Origin: JAGQIB01 sp041393395
GTDB lineage: Bacteria > ARS69
Length of the DNA: 64,000 nt
Direction of reading: 5' to 3'
Assembly: GCA_041393395.1 (NCBI GenBank)
Contig: JAWKKG010000005.1
Span: 558,001-622,000, forward strand
The notes beneath the pieces are model-generated. The model was not told where the DNA came from and ran no database searches. It saw only the letters and a program-made list of their open reading frames with translations. This document shows, piece after piece, positions 46,033 through 54,852 of the stretch; position 1 is the stretch's first letter; each line of letters opens with the position of its first letter. The position numbers and the translations under genes were made by a program.

Positions 46033-46036
46033 CATC

Positions 46037-48064
46037 ATGCACGGACCCATCGGACTCGAGTCGACCGTCGCGGGACTCGTGATCATCCTCGGCGTGTCCG
46101 TGGTGGTCCTGTTCCTGTCGCATCGACTCCGCATCAGCTCGATCGTGGGACTCGTGGCGACCGGCATGCTGATCGGGCCCTCGTCCCTCGGGTGGATCGA
46201 GCGCGAGTCCGTGGAGCTGTTCGCCGAGCTCGGCGTGGTGCTGCTGCTGTTCACGGTGGGACTCGAGGTCTCGCTCGTCCGGCTCCGACGCAACTGGCGA
46301 CCGTTCCTGCTCGGCGGCGGCGGACAGGTCGCGTTGACGATCGCGGCCACGGCCGGCCTCGCCCGCGCCTTCGACGTGCCCACCGCGCCGTCCGTCTTCC
46401 TCGGCTTCCTCGCCGCGCTCTCCAGCACGGCGATCGTGCTCACGATGTACACGCAGCGGCAGGAGCTGCCGTCGCCCCAGGGCATGGTCGCGGCCGGGAT
46501 CCTCCTGTTCCAGGACTTCTGCCTCGCGCCGATGATCTTCCTCGTTCCGGTGCTGGCGGGCACCACCGACACGTCGGCCACCCAGATCGCGGGACGCATC
46601 GGACTCGGGCTCCTGGTCGTGGGCGCGACGTTTCTCGCGGCCCGCGTGCTGATGCCGCGGCTCCTGCGGCTGATGGTCGGCACGCGCACGCGCGAGGTCT
46701 TCCTGCTCGGCGCCCTCGCGATCTGTCTCGGCATGGCGCTCGTGACGTCGCGGCTCGGATTCTCGCTCGCGCTCGGCGCGTTCCTCGCGGGGCTCGTGAT
46801 CTCCGAGTCCGAGTACAGCCATCAGGTCGTGGCGGAGATCCTCCCGCTCCGCGACGTCTTCAACAGCCTGTTCTTCATCTCGGTGGGCATGCTGCTCGAT
46901 CTCGGGGAAGTGGCGCGTCACCTCCCGCTCGTGCTGGCACTCGGGTTCGGACTCCTGCTCCTCAAGGGCACGATCGCGGCCGCGGTCACGGGGTGGCTCG
47001 GCTACGGTGCGCGCATCGCCCTCATCGTGGGGCTGTCGCTCGCGCAGGTCGGCGAGTTCTCGCTCGTGCTCGCACAGGTCGGGCGCGACCTCGCCCTGCT
47101 CGAGGGCACGATGTTCCAGATCTTCCTCGGCGCGGCGATCCTGAGCATGCTCGTCACGCCGTTCCTGATCGAGATCGCACCCCGTCTCGCGCTCCGCATC
47201 CCGTCCACGTCGCCTCCGGCCTTCCTGCGCCGCACGCAGCTCACCGCGACGCCGACCGAGCCCGAGGCCCCGTCCCTTCGCGGGCACGTCATCGTCGTCG
47301 GCTACGGAGTCAACGGGAGCAACGTCAGTCGGGTCCTGAAGTCCACGGGCATTCCGTTCGTGGTGCTCGAGCTGAACGGCGCGGCGGTCGCGGCCGGACG
47401 CGCCCGCGGCCATCCGGTGGTGTTCGGCGACGCGACGCGCGCCGGCATCCTGGAATCCCACGGCGTGGACCGGGCGCGCATGCTGGTGGTGGGCATCGCG
47501 GACCACACGGCGACCCGTCGGATCGTGCGGGTCGCCCGCACGCAGAATCCGTCACTCCACGTACTCGTCCGCACGCGCGCGGTCTCGGAGGTCGACGAGC
47601 TGCGCCGGCTCGGCGCCGACGAGGTCATCCCGGAGGAGTTCGAGACCTCGATCGAGATCACGAACCGGATCCTGCAGTGCTTCCACACGCCGCGAAACGT
47701 CATCCGCGCGCAGCGACGCATCCTGCGGGACGAGGGCTACGGCATCTTCCGGGCGGAGGGCGCCACTCCGCGTCCGTCGCCGGTGCGCGTGGCCGAGATC
47801 CTGGAGGAAGCGCTGACGGAGAGCTACCTGGTCACGCAGGATTCCGCCTCTGTCGGACGGACCCTGCAGGAGCTGAACCTCCGCCAGGCCTCCGGCGGCG
47901 CCTCGGTCATCGCGGTCGTCCGCAAGGGACGCGCGATGACGAGCCCGCCGGCGGACCTGCAGCTCGAGACGAATGACACGCTCGTGCTGGTGGGCGGTCA
48001 CGCGGCGCTCGAGAAGGCAGGGGAGATCCTGGCCGGGCGGACGGTGGAGCTCGACTCCGACTGA
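46037..48064 (+). CDS. CPA2-family K+/Na+:H+ antiporter with TrkA-N and TrkA-C domains (KefB/YbaL-like)
   Basis: 675 aa. About twelve transmembrane helices cover residues 10-385, including the CPA2 markers GLVATGMLIGPSSLG, LLLFTVGLEVSL, ALSSTAIVL (ion-site region), LLFQDFCLAPMIFLVPVL and LGAFLAGLVISESEY. A Rossmann RCK-N domain (HVIVVGYGVNGSNVSRVLKS, VFGDATRAGIL) and a TrkA-C domain (SVGRTLQELNLRQASGGASVIAVVRKG, DTLVLVGGHAALE) follow. It exchanges protons with potassium or sodium across the inner membrane, gated by a nucleotide or thiol ligand. A strong hairpin overlaps its SD. Confidence 0.94.
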   Translation: MHGPIGLESTVAGLVIILGVSVVVLFLSHRLRISSIVGLVATGMLIGPSSLGWIERESVELFAELGVVLLLFTVGLEVSLVRLRRNWRPFLLGGGGQVALTIAATAGLARAFDVPTAPSVFLGFLAALSSTAIVLTMYTQRQELPSPQGMVAAGILLFQDFCLAPMIFLVPVLAGTTDTSATQIAGRIGLGLLVVGATFLAARVLMPRLLRLMVGTRTREVFLLGALAICLGMALVTSRLGFSLALGAFLAGLVISESEYSHQVVAEILPLRDVFNSLFFISVGMLLDLGEVARHLPLVLALGFGLLLLKGTIAAAVTGWLGYGARIALIVGLSLAQVGEFSLVLAQVGRDLALLEGTMFQIFLGAAILSMLVTPFLIEIAPRLALRIPSTSPPAFLRRTQLTATPTEPEAPSLRGHVIVVGYGVNGSNVSRVLKSTGIPFVVLELNGAAVAAGRARGHPVVFGDATRAGILESHGVDRARMLVVGIADHTATRRIVRVARTQNPSLHVLVRTRAVSEVDELRRLGADEVIPEEFETSIEITNRILQCFHTPRNVIRAQRRILRDEGYGIFRAEGATPRPSPVRVAEILEEALTESYLVTQDSASVGRTLQELNLRQASGGASVIAVVRKGRAMTSPPADLQLETNDTLVLVGGHAALEKAGEILAGRTVELDSD

Positions 48065-48069
48065 GCCCG

Positions 48070-48456
48070 TCAGGCCGGCACGGCGAGAGACTGCGCGAGC
48101 ATCAGCGCGTTCCCGTCCGGATCGAAGAACGTCGCGAGCTTGACCATCCCGGGAATGACGATCGTGTCGCCGTCGAACCGGACGTCCGCCTTTTCCATCG
48201 CGGCGCGCGCCGCGTCGAGATCCACGACGCCGAGCGTGGGCACCGGCCCGCCGATCTTCGGTTCCTCCACCTCGGAGAATCCGAACGTCACACGGCCGCC
48301 CTCGATGGGGGCCTGGACCTCGCACCAGCCGATCTCCGCGGCATCGTAGAGAAGCTCGCAACCGAGGAAGCGGCGATACCACTCCACCGATGCCTTCCGG
48401 TCGCGGACGTTGAACGCGAGGGTGAGTGAGCCGTCGAACGAGTGATTGGCGGACAA
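48070..48456 (-). CDS. VOC (glyoxalase/bleomycin-resistance) superfamily protein
   Basis: 128 aa from a TTG at 48456 with GGAGGT 5 nt upstream. An ATG at 48507 lies ahead of the predicted transcription start and would add 17 residues with no homology. The two beta-alpha-beta3 modules are clear: LTLAFNVRDRKASVEWYRRFLGCELLYDAAEIGWCEVQAP and LGVVDLDAARAAMEKADVRFDGDTIVIPGMVKLATFFDPDGNALMLAQSL in parts, with the usual C-terminal Glu position replaced (NALMLAQ). Likely binds or modifies a small electrophile. Divergently transcribed from an HxlR-type regulator. Confidence 0.88.
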   Translation of the reverse strand: MSANHSFDGSLTLAFNVRDRKASVEWYRRFLGCELLYDAAEIGWCEVQAPIEGGRVTFGFSEVEEPKIGGPVPTLGVVDLDAARAAMEKADVRFDGDTIVIPGMVKLATFFDPDGNALMLAQSLAVPA

Positions 48457-48497
48457 GAGGCACCTCCGAGAAAGGAACGCGCCCGGGTCATCCGGGC

Positions 48498-48538
48498 TTG
48501 TGGTCATTATTTATAGTGGATATACTGACGGATGTCCA
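48498..48538. promoter_or_regulatory. Overlapping divergent promoters for the VOC and HxlR genes
   Basis: Minus strand: TGGACA (48538-48533), 17 nt, TATAAA (48515-48510). Plus strand: TTGTGG (48498-48503), 17 nt, TATACT (48521-48526). The -10 elements lie side by side in an AT-rich patch, so one bound regulator could control both genes; the HxlR protein is the obvious candidate. Confidence 0.75.
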
Positions 48539-48551
48539 GACGGAGGGGGCC

Positions 48552-49088
48552 ATGGCCGGCGAACGCCTGATCGCGCTGTTCGAACGCAAGTACGGCTCGC
48601 GGGTCCTCGCGGAGCTGCTGCGCCGGAACGGAGCGCGGGTCGCGCCGCTCGCTCACCAGCTCGAGGCGAGTCGGGTGGCGATCCGGGCGACGCTGGCGGA
48701 CCTGGTTGAGCGCGGCTGGGTGGAACCGAACCCGGGGCACGGCCATCCCCTGCGACCCGAGTGGATCCTCACGGCCGCCGGACGTCCGATCGCCCGCCAG
48801 TGCGCCGCGCTCGACGATCTCCTCGAGGACCAGGGGCTCCGGTCCATCGGGGCGAGCAAGTGGCCGCTCCCCGTGCTCCACACGATCGGGCGCCGCGGCG
48901 CGCGGTTCTCCGAGATCGTGCATCGACTGCCCCGTCTCACCGATCGCGCGCTGTCGCTCTCGCTCCAGGATCTCGCGGCCGCGGAGCTCGTGGTCCGCGA
49001 GGTGCTCGACACACGACCTCTCGGCACCCGCTACGCGCCGACGGAGGGCGGCCTCGAACTGCTGCCGGCGCTCCGTCGTCTCGCCTGA
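48552..49088 (+). CDS. Double winged-helix regulator with C-terminal HxlR-type domain
   Basis: 178 aa; ATG with GGAGGGGG 4-6 nt upstream. The C-terminal half (KWPLPVLHTIGRRGARFSEIVHRLPRLTDRALSLSLQDLAAAELVVREV) is a standard HxlR domain lacking the sensor cysteine near its N-terminus. The N-terminal half is a second winged helix (YGSRVLAELLRRNGARVAPLAHQLEASRVAIRATLADLVERGWVE). HxlR proteins are normally about 110-130 aa single-domain dimers, so this one may bind DNA as a pseudo-dimer. It probably controls the VOC gene and itself. Confidence 0.85.
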   Translation: MAGERLIALFERKYGSRVLAELLRRNGARVAPLAHQLEASRVAIRATLADLVERGWVEPNPGHGHPLRPEWILTAAGRPIARQCAALDDLLEDQGLRSIGASKWPLPVLHTIGRRGARFSEIVHRLPRLTDRALSLSLQDLAAAELVVREVLDTRPLGTRYAPTEGGLELLPALRRLA

Positions 49089-49106
49089 CGCGCGCGGGTC
49101 GCGCCC

Positions 49107-52100
49107 CTAGCGCCACTCCCCCGCGGCGAGGAACGCCGCCCATCCGGACGGGTGGGTACTCTCACCGTTCTCGCGAAGTCGGTTCAGCTCCGCGCGCGTC
49201 GCCTGGCGAACGGCCGCCGCCGTGTCGAGTCCTTCGGCGAGTCGGGCTTCGTAGAGCGCGTCCATCCAGCGAAGCGCATCCTCGTCCCGCACCGCCCACA
49301 GGCTCGAGATCACGGTGTGCGCGCCGGCCACCTGGAACGCGCGGCGAAGTCCGAACACGCCCTCGCGTGACGCCACGTCGCCGAGTCCGGTATCGCACGC
49401 GGAGAGCACGACCCACTCGACGCCCTGCAGGTCGAGCGCCGCCACTTCCTCGGCCGTGAGAATGCCGTCCTCGGGCATCGACGGATCCCTCTGGTTCGCG
49501 CCGGCCAGGGCGATTCCGGCCAGACGCAGCGCCCGCGCTCCCCGCCACGTGGAGGCACCGGTCGGTCGCAGCGAGCCGATTCCGCGCGTATCGCCGTTCG
49601 CCGCCTCCGCGCAGTCCGAGCTGAGGAAGAACCCGTGCGTCGCGAAGTGCAGCACCCGATGACCCGGCGCCCGTCGCTTGACCTCGCTCTCACTCGCGGC
49701 GATTCCCTCCAGCACGACGACGTCGCCGGCCCCGCGCGCCCGCCACTGCTCCGCGATTCGACGGGCCTCCTCGCCGGATCGGGGCAACGAGGAGAAACGG
49801 ACGTGACGAAAGGTCTCGCAATCGGCCGTCGCGCCGCGGAACGCGAGGAGCACGGGCGCGGTCGCGGGGGCATCGTCGAACGTCGCGTTGCCGACCGCGA
49901 GAAGTCCCTCGTTCGCCGAGTCGCGACTCCGCAGCAGGTCCCGTTCCGCGCTCACCACGTGGAGGAGACGATCCTCGTCGATCAGGTAGCGATCCTCCCC
50001 GATCGGGAGTGCGGCGATATTCACGAGCTGCAGGGCACCGTCGGGAACGACGAAGACGCGCGCACCGACGAGCGCGTCGATCACCGGATCCCAGATCCGT
50101 TCGCGAACCACACGCCCGGCGTCGCGACACGCGACGAGCGCCTGCGCGGAGTCGCGCCGGGAGGCGGCTTCTCCCGACGCCTCCCGTCGCCACTCTTCGA
50201 TCGCGGCGTCGATGGGCGCGGCCGGGCCGAGGTCGACCGCGACCGGCGCCCCGCCCGCCCGCGGCAGGACGAACGCCACGTAGGACCGCACCCCCACGTC
50301 GTACTCCGCGTACGCCACGAGCGAAGCGTCGTCCGGCAGCGACGACTCGATCCGTCCGAGGTCCGCCGTGACCCGCTCCCGACGATCACGAGCCCGGACG
50401 CTCGCGCGCGAGAGCGCCGCCTCGGCCCGGTCCCGATCGTCGCGGGCCGCCGCGACGCGAGCGAACGTCGGCACCGGTTCCGCCTCGCCCCCGACGTCCA
50501 CGAGCAGGTGGGCGAGACGACGACTCGCCGCCACGTACTCCTCCCGGAGCTCGGCCACGTCCGGGTCCTCGTTCACCCACGACGCACGGAGCCGTTCGGC
50601 CATCTCGTCCAGCACCACCGCACGGGACGCGATGAGCGCATCCCAGGCGGGACGAACGAGATCGGGATGACGCGCCGCGAGTGCGAGTGCCCGACCGAGA
50701 CCGCTCGGACGGGTGATTCCGTACTGCAGCGCCGACCGTTCCGAGAGCGTCTCCGCGAGCATCCGGAAATGATCGCGACCGATTCGCTCGGCCCGGATCG
50801 CATTCTCGAACGCGGCCCGGTCGTCGCCCTGGTCCGCGAACGCCTCCGAGAGCTCCGCGAAGACGTCGCCCACCGCGGGATGGTCCTCGCCGAGCAGGGC
50901 GCGGCGAGTGGCGAGACAACGTTGCAGCTCGGCTGCCGCGCCGCTTGCGTCGCCCGAAGCGCGCAGGACGCGGGCGAGGCCCAGCTCCGCCGTCGCCGTG
51001 TCGAGATGCTGCTCGCCGCGAAACGCGCGCACGACCTCGGTGGCGCTCTGCGCGAGCGGGCGAGCTTCCTCGAACCTCCCGACGCGCGTGAGCGCCACGG
51101 CCCGCTCGCCTCGTGTGATCCCCGTCCGGTAGTCGGCCTCTCCGAAGGCGGCGGCAAGGATCCGCTCGGCCGTCTCGTACTCCCGGAGCGCCGCCGGCCA
51201 GTCCCCGCGCATCTCCTCGATGCGCCCGATCTGCTCGCGAACGCTCCCGATCGACGCGTTGTCGGGCTCGAGGACCTCTTCCCGGATCGTGAGGGCTTCG
51301 CGCAGCGAGACGAGCGCGCCGGCCGGATCTCCGAGCTGGCGCGAGTTGCGCGCCAGAAACTCGAGGTGCTCCGCGAGCGGGATCCGGTTCGCCACGCCGC
51401 GCTGACACGCCACGGCCCGTTCGATGGATTCCCTGGCCCGGGCGTAGTTTCCGAGTTCGGCGTCGATCTCCGCGAGCTGTTCGAGCGGCCACGAGAGCAA
51501 CGGAGAGTCGGAGCCGTGGATCTCCTCGAGAATCACGAGCGCCTCGTGCAGCGACGCGCGCGCGAGGTCGTACTCCTGCAGCTCGAACCGGCACGACGCG
51601 ATCGCCGTCTCCGTGTGCGCGACGCCGTCGCTCCGCGCACCGTACTGCGCGCGGTAGCCGGCGAGCGCCCGTTCGAACCACGGGATGGCCTCGCGCGGTT
51701 CCCCGAGCTCACGATGGATCAGACCCGTGACGTAGACCACGCGGCACAGCTCGGGATTCGACTCCTCGAGCCAACCGCTCATTCCGTCGTACGCTCGCTC
51801 CAGGTAGGCGAGCGCTTCGCGCGCGCGACTCGCCTTGTACGCGAGCGTGCCGAGCTCGGCGTCCGCGAACGGGAGCGCTCGCGTGTCTCCGAGCGCTGCG
51901 CGGATGGAACGGGCTTCCTGGATCAACGAATCCGCCGCCGCGAAATCTCCGGTCTCGGCGAGAACCCGCCCGAGCGTGAACAGCGCACGGGCGGTCTCAC
52001 GGTCGCCCCGACCGAGGAGCCGGACCCGGAGGTCCGTCGAGCGGCGGGCGAGATCGCGCGCGAGATCGAGTCGGTCCTTGGTCGCCCAGAGGATGTGGGC

Positions 52101-52316
52101 GCGGCGCTCGAATGCGAGCGCGAGCAGCAGGGAATCCGGCGGTACCCGACTTTCCGCGTCTCGCTCCACGGCGACCGTCACGCTCTCGGCCGCGGCGAAG
52201 TCGTTGCGGCGGAGACACGCGTCGATGTCGGCGAGGATCGAATCCGCGTCGGCCGCCGCCCCCGGACGGGGGATGCACGCGACCGAGAGAATCACCAGGC
52301 ACGAGAGCCAGCGCAA
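49107..52316 (-). CDS. Exported TPR protein with C-terminal CHAT (caspase-like) protease domain
   Basis: 1069 aa from a TTG with GGAGGT 4 nt upstream. The N-terminal signal sequence contains a possible but imperfect lipobox (LSVAC), so lipidation is uncertain. About 600 residues of TPR repeats (for example RALFTLGRVLAETGDFAAADSL, AEHLEFLARNSRQLGDPAGALVSLREAL) precede a coiled linker and the CHAT domain. The expected catalytic dyad is the His in LHFATHGFF and the Cys in VVLSACDTGLGD; VFVVPDGALQLVNIAALP and GAHTVISSLWAV are also typical. CHAT-TPR proteins are proteases whose TPR part senses a partner. The export signal is the unusual feature. Substrate unknown. Confidence 0.92.
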   Translation of the reverse strand: MRWLSCLVILSVACIPRPGAAADADSILADIDACLRRNDFAAAESVTVAVERDAESRVPPDSLLLALAFERRAHILWATKDRLDLARDLARRSTDLRVRLLGRGDRETARALFTLGRVLAETGDFAAADSLIQEARSIRAALGDTRALPFADAELGTLAYKASRAREALAYLERAYDGMSGWLEESNPELCRVVYVTGLIHRELGEPREAIPWFERALAGYRAQYGARSDGVAHTETAIASCRFELQEYDLARASLHEALVILEEIHGSDSPLLSWPLEQLAEIDAELGNYARARESIERAVACQRGVANRIPLAEHLEFLARNSRQLGDPAGALVSLREALTIREEVLEPDNASIGSVREQIGRIEEMRGDWPAALREYETAERILAAAFGEADYRTGITRGERAVALTRVGRFEEARPLAQSATEVVRAFRGEQHLDTATAELGLARVLRASGDASGAAAELQRCLATRRALLGEDHPAVGDVFAELSEAFADQGDDRAAFENAIRAERIGRDHFRMLAETLSERSALQYGITRPSGLGRALALAARHPDLVRPAWDALIASRAVVLDEMAERLRASWVNEDPDVAELREEYVAASRRLAHLLVDVGGEAEPVPTFARVAAARDDRDRAEAALSRASVRARDRRERVTADLGRIESSLPDDASLVAYAEYDVGVRSYVAFVLPRAGGAPVAVDLGPAAPIDAAIEEWRREASGEAASRRDSAQALVACRDAGRVVRERIWDPVIDALVGARVFVVPDGALQLVNIAALPIGEDRYLIDEDRLLHVVSAERDLLRSRDSANEGLLAVGNATFDDAPATAPVLLAFRGATADCETFRHVRFSSLPRSGEEARRIAEQWRARGAGDVVVLEGIAASESEVKRRAPGHRVLHFATHGFFLSSDCAEAANGDTRGIGSLRPTGASTWRGARALRLAGIALAGANQRDPSMPEDGILTAEEVAALDLQGVEWVVLSACDTGLGDVASREGVFGLRRAFQVAGAHTVISSLWAVRDEDALRWMDALYEARLAEGLDTAAAVRQATRAELNRLRENGESTHPSGWAAFLAAGEWR

Positions 52317-52484
52317 GGGGACCTCCGGAGTCCGGCCGCCGTTGCCCGGCGGAAGACCGACGATAGAGGACCGAGCCGATCCGGGTAAAGATGCGGGAGA
52401 CGCGCGGGGCGGCTATATTCCGATCCGGGCGAGATTCGCCGGCCGAGCGAGGTCCGCCTCGTTCCGGGACCGGCCGGAGGGTCC

Positions 52485-53171
52485 GTGGGCGCACTCCTGT
52501 CCGTACGCTCCCTGCATCGCCACTACGTGCGGGGAGAACACACCGTCCGGGCGCTGGACGGCGTCGATCTGGACGTCGCGCCGGGATCCTTCGTGGCACT
52601 CGTGGGCGCCTCCGGGTCAGGCAAGTCGACGCTCCTGAACCTGCTCGGGGGACTGGACCGGCCGACCGCCGGCGACGTCCTCCTGGAGGGGCGCTCGCTC
52701 GCCTCCTACTCCCGCCGGGAGCTCGCCACCTATCGCGCGACCCGCGTGGGCATGATCTTCCAGTCGTTCCACCTGATCCCGCACTACACGGCGATCGAGA
52801 ACGTGGAGCTGGGACTCTACTTCGGCCCGGTGCGCGAACCGGGCGAGAGGCGAAGCCGGTCCACCGAGCTGCTCGAACGTCTCGGACTGGGCGAGCGCCT
52901 CCACCATCGTCCGGCCGATCTCTCCGGCGGCGAGCAACAGCGGGTGGCGATCGCCCGCGCCCTCGCCGGAAACCCGGACGTCCTCCTGGCGGACGAGCCG
53001 ACCGGAAACCTCGACGCGGAGAACGCCGCGCTCATCGCGGGCCTGCTCCGCGAGCAGCGGGAGGAGGGGCGCGCCGTGGTGATGACTACCCACAATCTCG
53101 ACCTCGCGCACGACGCGGCGGAGCGCGTCGTCCGTCTCGCGTACGGCAAGATCGCGGGGGAGTCGACGTGA
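52485..53171 (+). CDS. MacB/LolD-type ABC transporter ATP-binding protein
   Basis: 228 aa from GTG. Walker A GASGSGKST, Q-loop in MIFQSFHLIPHYTAIENVEL, signature LSGGEQQRVAIARAL, Walker B VLLADEPTGNLD and H-loop TTHN are all present and typical of the LolD/MacB/FtsE clan. Its stop overlaps the permease start (GTGA). With only one permease gene, a homodimeric MacB-like mechanotransmission system for an envelope lipoprotein, peptide or lipid is likely. Confidence 0.94.
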   Translation: MGALLSVRSLHRHYVRGEHTVRALDGVDLDVAPGSFVALVGASGSGKSTLLNLLGGLDRPTAGDVLLEGRSLASYSRRELATYRATRVGMIFQSFHLIPHYTAIENVELGLYFGPVREPGERRSRSTELLERLGLGERLHHRPADLSGGEQQRVAIARALAGNPDVLLADEPTGNLDAENAALIAGLLREQREEGRAVVMTTHNLDLAHDAAERVVRLAYGKIAGEST

Positions 53172-54613
53172 CGCTCCGCGACATGGTGCACGTGAGCGCG
53201 GGCAATCTCCGCCGGCTGAAGCTGCGCACGTTCCTCACGGTTTCCGGAGTGGTGATCGCGATCGGCGCGTTCACCACCATGCTCTCGCTCGGCGCCGGCA
53301 ACCAGAAGATGATCCGCGAACAGTACGAACAGCTCGGCCTGTTCTCGACCGTGCTCGCGTATCCGTCGACGGGGGACGCGGACTCCGCCCGCGCGCTCGA
53401 CGACGACGCGATCCGCGAATTCGCGGGGCTGCCGGGAGTCCGCGCCGCCTACCCCTACGACGACTTCGACGTCTCTGTCTCGTACGGCGACTCCACGGTG
53501 GCGGTGCGTGCGCAGGCGATTCCTCCCGGCGCGAACGACGCGCCGCTGTTCACCCGCCTCGTCGCGGGAACCACGATCACTCCCGACGACAGCACCGGAA
53601 CGCTGGTCCTCGCGGAGTTCCTGCCGGATCTCGGCTTCGCGTCACCGGAAGCGGCGGTCGGCGAAGCGATCGTGGTGTCGGTGCGGGCGGCCAGCGCCGA
53701 CAGCGGGTTCGCGTATCTCGTCCCCGACCCGACCGAGCTCCGGCAGCGACTCGAAGGGATCCCTCCCGATTCGCTCGGCAATCGGGTGTTTCTCTCGCGC
53801 TTCGTCCGGCGCGAGCTCCGTGACGGCACCCGACGTTTCTTCGACGGTTACCTGCACGCGCAGCGCGTGGTGAGCGACTCGCTCGTGATCCGCGGCGTCC
53901 TGCGCGGGGGCGACCGCCGCTCGAACCTGCGCGAGGTCGTCATTCCTCGCCGCACGGCGCGACGTTTCCACGAAGCGGGTCCGGGCGGCGAGCCGCGCGA
54001 TCTCGTCCCCGCGCTGATGAACGGGGACCTGTTCGGGGCCGAGGAAGGCGGCGACGCCCGGAGCTATGCCCAGGCCACGCTGCTGCTGGACACCTACACG
54101 TCGCACGTGGCGATCGTGGATTCGCTCGAGGCGCGAGGCTTCCGCGCGTTCAGCTACGCGGCGCAATTCGACGAGGTACGGCGCGGCATGCTGTTCTTCA
54201 ATCTCGCGCTGGCCGGCGTAGGGCTGGTGGCGCTCGCCACCGCGGCGCTCGGGATCGCGAACACGCTGACGATGTCCGTGACCGAACGGCGGCGCGAGAT
54301 CGGCATCCTCAAGGCACTCGGCGCCGAGGACGCCGACATCCGGCTCCTGTTCCTGGTGGAGTCCGCACTCATCGGCCTGCTGGGCTCCGCCGCCGGCGTG
54401 CTCCTGGGCTGGATCGTCGCGCGGATCGGCAGCGCGATCGCCCAGGAACTGATGCGCCGGCAGAGCGTGCCGCCGTTCGACCTCTTCTCCACGCCGCCGT
54501 GGCTGGTGGCGACGTCGATCGCGTTCGGCACCCTGATCGCCGTCCTGTCCGGAACCCTGCCCGCGGCGCGGGCCGCGCGGGTCGACCCCGTACGCGCCCT
54601 CCGCAGCGACTGA
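53168..54613 (+). CDS. FtsX/MacB-family ABC transporter permease
   Basis: 481 aa from the GTG overlapping the ATPase stop, with GGGGAG upstream. One N-terminal transmembrane helix (FLTVSGVVIAIGAFTTML), a periplasmic domain of about 290 residues, then three helices (GLVALATAALGIANTLTM, LLFLVESALIGLLGSAAGVLLGWIV, WLVATSIAFGTLIAVLSGTLPA) separated by the coupling loop ERRREIGILKALGAED, and the end ARAARVDPVRALRS. This is the MacB-permease topology. Confidence 0.93.
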   Translation: MTLRDMVHVSAGNLRRLKLRTFLTVSGVVIAIGAFTTMLSLGAGNQKMIREQYEQLGLFSTVLAYPSTGDADSARALDDDAIREFAGLPGVRAAYPYDDFDVSVSYGDSTVAVRAQAIPPGANDAPLFTRLVAGTTITPDDSTGTLVLAEFLPDLGFASPEAAVGEAIVVSVRAASADSGFAYLVPDPTELRQRLEGIPPDSLGNRVFLSRFVRRELRDGTRRFFDGYLHAQRVVSDSLVIRGVLRGGDRRSNLREVVIPRRTARRFHEAGPGGEPRDLVPALMNGDLFGAEEGGDARSYAQATLLLDTYTSHVAIVDSLEARGFRAFSYAAQFDEVRRGMLFFNLALAGVGLVALATAALGIANTLTMSVTERRREIGILKALGAEDADIRLLFLVESALIGLLGSAAGVLLGWIVARIGSAIAQELMRRQSVPPFDLFSTPPWLVATSIAFGTLIAVLSGTLPAARAARVDPVRALRSD

Positions 54614-54765
54614 TCCCGCGCCGCCCAGAAGAAAACGTCGCCCCCGTTGGCCAACTCGGCCGCCGATCTCGCACAGGAGGCGAGGGTTGGCGGGGCCGGC
54701 GATCACCCCGGGGGGGGATGTTTCCGGAAGGTCGTCGCGCTTCGTCGCCCTCCCCTCCCCCGGGT

Positions 54766-54840
54766 GATGCGGCCCCGGGTGATGCGGCCCCGGGTGACGC
54801 GGCCCCGGGTGATTCGGCCCCGGGTCACTTGGGCCACGGG
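54766..54840. repeat. 15-bp tandem repeat between convergent genes
   Basis: Four units of GATGCGGCCCCGGGT (54766-54825; units 1 and 2 identical, 3 and 4 with one or two changes), plus a degenerate fifth to 54840. It lies in the 239-bp gap between the permease stop and a convergent secreted-protein stop; no reading frame there is convincing. CCCGGG cores could form short hairpins in RNA. Probably a small minisatellite. Confidence 0.85.
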
Positions 54841-54852
54841 CGATTCCCGCGG

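Noticed and set aside
48457..48507. ATG start for the VOC gene at 48507.
   Set aside because: It lies only 2 nt beyond the promoter -10 and before the expected transcription start; the TTG at 48456 has a strong SD and gives the normal family length.
54766..54840. Tandem repeats considered as a CRISPR array.
   Set aside because: Units are 15 bp and directly adjacent, with no spacers and no cas genes nearby.
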